Assembly: GCA_037447335.1 (NCBI GenBank)
Contig: JBBIGV010000008.1
Coordinates: 1 to 64,000, forward strand
From: JBBIGV01 sp037447335
Lineage (GTDB): Bacteria > Bacteroidota > Ignavibacteria > Ignavibacteriales > Ignavibacteriaceae
Direction: 5' to 3'
Length of the DNA stretch: 64,000 nt
How positions within the stretch are numbered: position 1 is the stretch's first letter; every line of letters begins with the position of its first letter. A program made the position numbers and the translations under genes. The notes under the pieces were generated by a model, which saw only the letters and a program-made list of their open reading frames with translations, did no database searches and had not been told where the DNA came from. Of the stretch, positions 61,501 through 64,000 are shown piece by piece.

Positions 61501-64000
61501 ATGGCAGAAACCAAAACGAAGAAGAGCAGAATATACAAATTAGCTTCGGAATACAACATCGCTGCTGAAAACATCATCGAGTTTTTGCAGAAGAAGGGTC
61601 ACGAAGTAAAATCTCACATGTCCATGCTGACCGATGAGATGATGAAGGATATTCAGGATCACTTTAAGAAGGATATTGAAAAGGCTGAAAAGCATTATAA
61701 AAAGATTGCTGAATTCAACAAGAAAAGAAGCGAAAGAGCAGAAAAAGAGGATGAAAAGAAATCCATAAAAATTGAATCAGAGCTGCTATATACTGAACCA
61801 ATCCATATAAAAATAGAAGATATTAAGAAAGAACCGGAAGCTGCTGAAGCTGAAGACACCGGCACGGTTGAGACTACCCCCGCTGTTGAAGAAGCTATTC
61901 CAACCGATCAGATAACCGAAAAAACTGATGAAACTGTTCAAGCAAAAGAAACAGTTGTTGATGACCAGAACAAAGAACCATCCTTCGTTTCTCTAAAGAA
62001 AGCTACCGCTGGTAAGTTAAAAGGTCTGAAGGTTGTCGGGAAAATAGACCTTAAAGATAAAACCAAAAAAGCACAGGTTGCAGAACCGAAAGACGAAACC
62101 GACAAAGACGAAAAAGAAAAAGCTGTCCAACCGGTAAAGAAGAAAAGGAAAAAGCCAAAGAAAAAAATCGCGGCTGTGATTGAAGATGTTCCGGCTGCTA
62201 AAAAGAAAAAGCGAATTAAGAAATTTGAAATTGACCAGAATGAAGTGAAAGAAGCTATCCGGAAAACTATGCTTAGTATGGATGATTCAATTACTGCAGG
62301 CAGAGCAAGTGTAAGAAAAAGAAAGAGGAAAGAAAGAGAGGCTGAAGAAGAGAGACGCCTTGAAGAAAAAAACCTGGAAAAATCCATTCTCAAGGTTAAT
62401 GAATATATCGCTGTAAGTGAACTCGCCAACTTAATGGATGTTCCGGTTGCCGATGTGATATCAAAATGTATTAGCCTTGGACTTATGGTATCAATTAACC
62501 AGCGTCTTGATATTGATACTATTACTCTTGTTGCAGATGAATTCGGTTTCAGTGTTGAACTGCAGCAGGAATATTCTTCAGAAGCTTTGGAAGATGTGCC
62601 GGACGATCCCGAAACACTTGTTCCCCGCCCGCCGATAGTAACTGTAATGGGACACGTTGATCATGGCAAAACATCTCTTCTGGATTATATAAGAAGTTCT
62701 AATGTTGTTGCAGGTGAATCCGGTGGAATTACACAGCACATCGGCGCTTATAAGGTTGATATAAGCGAAGACAAATCTATTTGTTTTCTCGACACCCCCG
62801 GTCACGAAGCTTTCACTGCAATGAGAGCTAGGGGCGCTCAGCTAACCGACATTGTAATTCTCGTAGTTGCTGCCGATGATGCAGTAATGCCGCAAACAGT
62901 CGAGGCGATAAACCACGCACAAGCCGCTGGCGTTCCGATTGTAATAGCTGTAAATAAAATTGATAAACCAGGGGCTAATTCGGAAAAAATAAAACAGCAG
63001 CTTTCCGAAAGGAACGTGCTTGTTGAAGAATGGGGTGGTAAATATCAGTGTGTGGAAATTTCTGCTAAAGCCGGTCTGAATATTGACACTCTCCTCGAAA
63101 AAGTCCTGCTTGAATCAGAACTTCTCGACTTAAAAGCAAACCCTAACAGAAAAGCACGTGGTGTGGTTGTTGAATCCGAGCTTGATAAAGGAAGAGGTAT
63201 TACAAGCACTATTCTTGTTCAAAAAGGAACGCTCAAAATAGGAGATCCATTTATCGCCGGTGTCTACCACGGAAAAGTTAGGGCAATGTTTGATGAAAGA
63301 GGCAACAAGGTTGTTGAGGCTACTCCATCAACTCCGGTTCAGGTGCTTGGCTTTGAAGGAGCTCCGCAGGCTGGCGATACTTTTGTAGTTCTTGAGTCCG
63401 AAAGATTGGCAAGAGAGGTTAGTTTAAAGCGGCAGCAGTTGAAACGTGAGCAGGATCAGAAACAAATTCATCATATTACCCTTGATGAAATCGCAAAACA
63501 AATCAGCATCGGTGGTGTGAAGGAGCTTCCATTAATAGTAAAAGGCGACGTTGACGGCTCGGTTGAAGCATTGTCGGATTCTCTTATGAAACTTTCTACT
63601 GATGAAGTTATTGTTAGAGTAATCCATAAAGGTGTTGGCGGAATATCTGAAAGCGATGTGCTTCTTGCTGCTGCTTCAAATGCAATTATTATTGGCTTCC
63701 ACGTTCGTCCGAATCTTAATGCCAGAAAGCTGGCCGAATCTCAAAAAGTGGACATACGCCTCTACAGCGTTATTTACGATGCAATAAACGAAGTTAAGTC
63801 TGCACTTGAAGGATTGCTCTCACCCATTCTTTCCGAAGAAATTGCCGGAACACTTGAAGTAAGAGATACTTTCAAAGTTCCTAAATCCGGAATTGTTGCC
63901 GGTTGTTATGTGCTGGATGGAAAGATAGCAAGAAATAACAAGCTAAGAGTTATCCGCGATGGTATCGTAATTTATGAAGGTGAAATTGGATCGCTCAGAA
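61501..64000 (+). CDS. infB: translation initiation factor IF-2 (3' end beyond window)
   Basis: Partial gene: ATG 61501, 833 codons in the window with no stop. GTPase that places fMet-tRNA on the 30S subunit. An IF2N-like helix region (about 8-50, LASEYNIAAENIIEFLQKKGHEV) leads to a long Lys/Glu-rich linker (about 70-290). A second IF2N domain (about 295-365) is followed by the G domain with GHVDHGKTSL (384-393), DTPGHEAF near 430, NKID near 484 and SAKAG. Domains II-IV follow. It begins 27 bp after nusA. The downstream partner, often rbfA, lies outside the window. Confidence 0.96.
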   Translation, partial: MAETKTKKSRIYKLASEYNIAAENIIEFLQKKGHEVKSHMSMLTDEMMKDIQDHFKKDIEKAEKHYKKIAEFNKKRSERAEKEDEKKSIKIESELLYTEPIHIKIEDIKKEPEAAEAEDTGTVETTPAVEEAIPTDQITEKTDETVQAKETVVDDQNKEPSFVSLKKATAGKLKGLKVVGKIDLKDKTKKAQVAEPKDETDKDEKEKAVQPVKKKRKKPKKKIAAVIEDVPAAKKKKRIKKFEIDQNEVKEAIRKTMLSMDDSITAGRASVRKRKRKEREAEEERRLEEKNLEKSILKVNEYIAVSELANLMDVPVADVISKCISLGLMVSINQRLDIDTITLVADEFGFSVELQQEYSSEALEDVPDDPETLVPRPPIVTVMGHVDHGKTSLLDYIRSSNVVAGESGGITQHIGAYKVDISEDKSICFLDTPGHEAFTAMRARGAQLTDIVILVVAADDAVMPQTVEAINHAQAAGVPIVIAVNKIDKPGANSEKIKQQLSERNVLVEEWGGKYQCVEISAKAGLNIDTLLEKVLLESELLDLKANPNRKARGVVVESELDKGRGITSTILVQKGTLKIGDPFIAGVYHGKVRAMFDERGNKVVEATPSTPVQVLGFEGAPQAGDTFVVLESERLAREVSLKRQQLKREQDQKQIHHITLDEIAKQISIGGVKELPLIVKGDVDGSVEALSDSLMKLSTDEVIVRVIHKGVGGISESDVLLAAASNAIIIGFHVRPNLNARKLAESQKVDIRLYSVIYDAINEVKSALEGLLSPILSEEIAGTLEVRDTFKVPKSGIVAGCYVLDGKIARNNKLRVIRDGIVIYEGEIGSLR

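Overview
The window is an AT-rich bacterial chromosome segment (GC near 38% by eye) dominated by housekeeping genes. It most resembles the Ignavibacteria/Chlorobi side of Bacteroidota. Three things point there: secreted proteins end in the YPNPFNP-type C-terminal domain used for type IX secretion; several genes sit behind the Bacteroidota promoter form TTG-N19/20-TAnnTTTG; and many leaders have weak or no Shine-Dalgarno sequence. No rRNA, tRNA, CRISPR array, transposase or integrase was seen.

Layout. 0.1-7.9 kb: gdhA, an M24 aminopeptidase, aat, a degenerate receiver-like protein, an MlaF-type ABC ATPase and a long SppA-type protease. 7.96-9.68 kb: a two-gene HindIII-type restriction-modification system. 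9.8-16.4 kb: pdxB, a MORN-TonB protein, a small HExxH membrane protein, DUF2911, DoxX, a PIG-L deacetylase, two DinB-superfamily genes with reading-frame problems, a DUF962/Mpo1-like protein and a secreted YciI protein. 16.8-21.4 kb: one 1553-residue cell-surface protein with six lamin-tail domains. 21.8-29.4 kb: proS, then an accessory stretch (a broken type III methyltransferase start, a DUF6978/DUF1828 pair, a six-repeat Myb-like DNA-binding protein joined to rsmI), ettA, and a type II toxin-antitoxin pair. 29.6-34.7 kb: hemH, a YhiN flavoprotein, GNAT, dCMP deaminase, an EamA transporter and a membrane protein.

34.9-40.3 kb: rpmH-rnpA-yidD-yidC followed by a patatin-POTRA-barrel protein. 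40.3-47.4 kb: glgA, an alpha/beta hydrolase and two tandem secreted subtilases. 47.8-55.2 kb: a small gene, then dnaN-recF-DUF721-gyrB-gyrA. This and the rpmH cluster normally sit at oriC, but dnaA and DnaA-box clusters are absent. 55.2-59.6 kb: a lipoprotein, purU, DUF4440, a 28-residue membrane peptide between two terminators, MmcQ/YjbR, an H-type lectin and a Ca/Na antiporter. 59.7-64.0 kb: rimP-nusA-infB, with infB running off the edge, behind a strong promoter followed at once by an intrinsic terminator that looks like an attenuator.

Most worth a second look: the DUF6978/DUF1828 module behind the broken Mod start, the six-repeat Myb-like protein, the HindIII-like system, the small membrane peptide and the rimP leader. 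Calls rest on reading the sequence and on recalled family signatures; no search was run.
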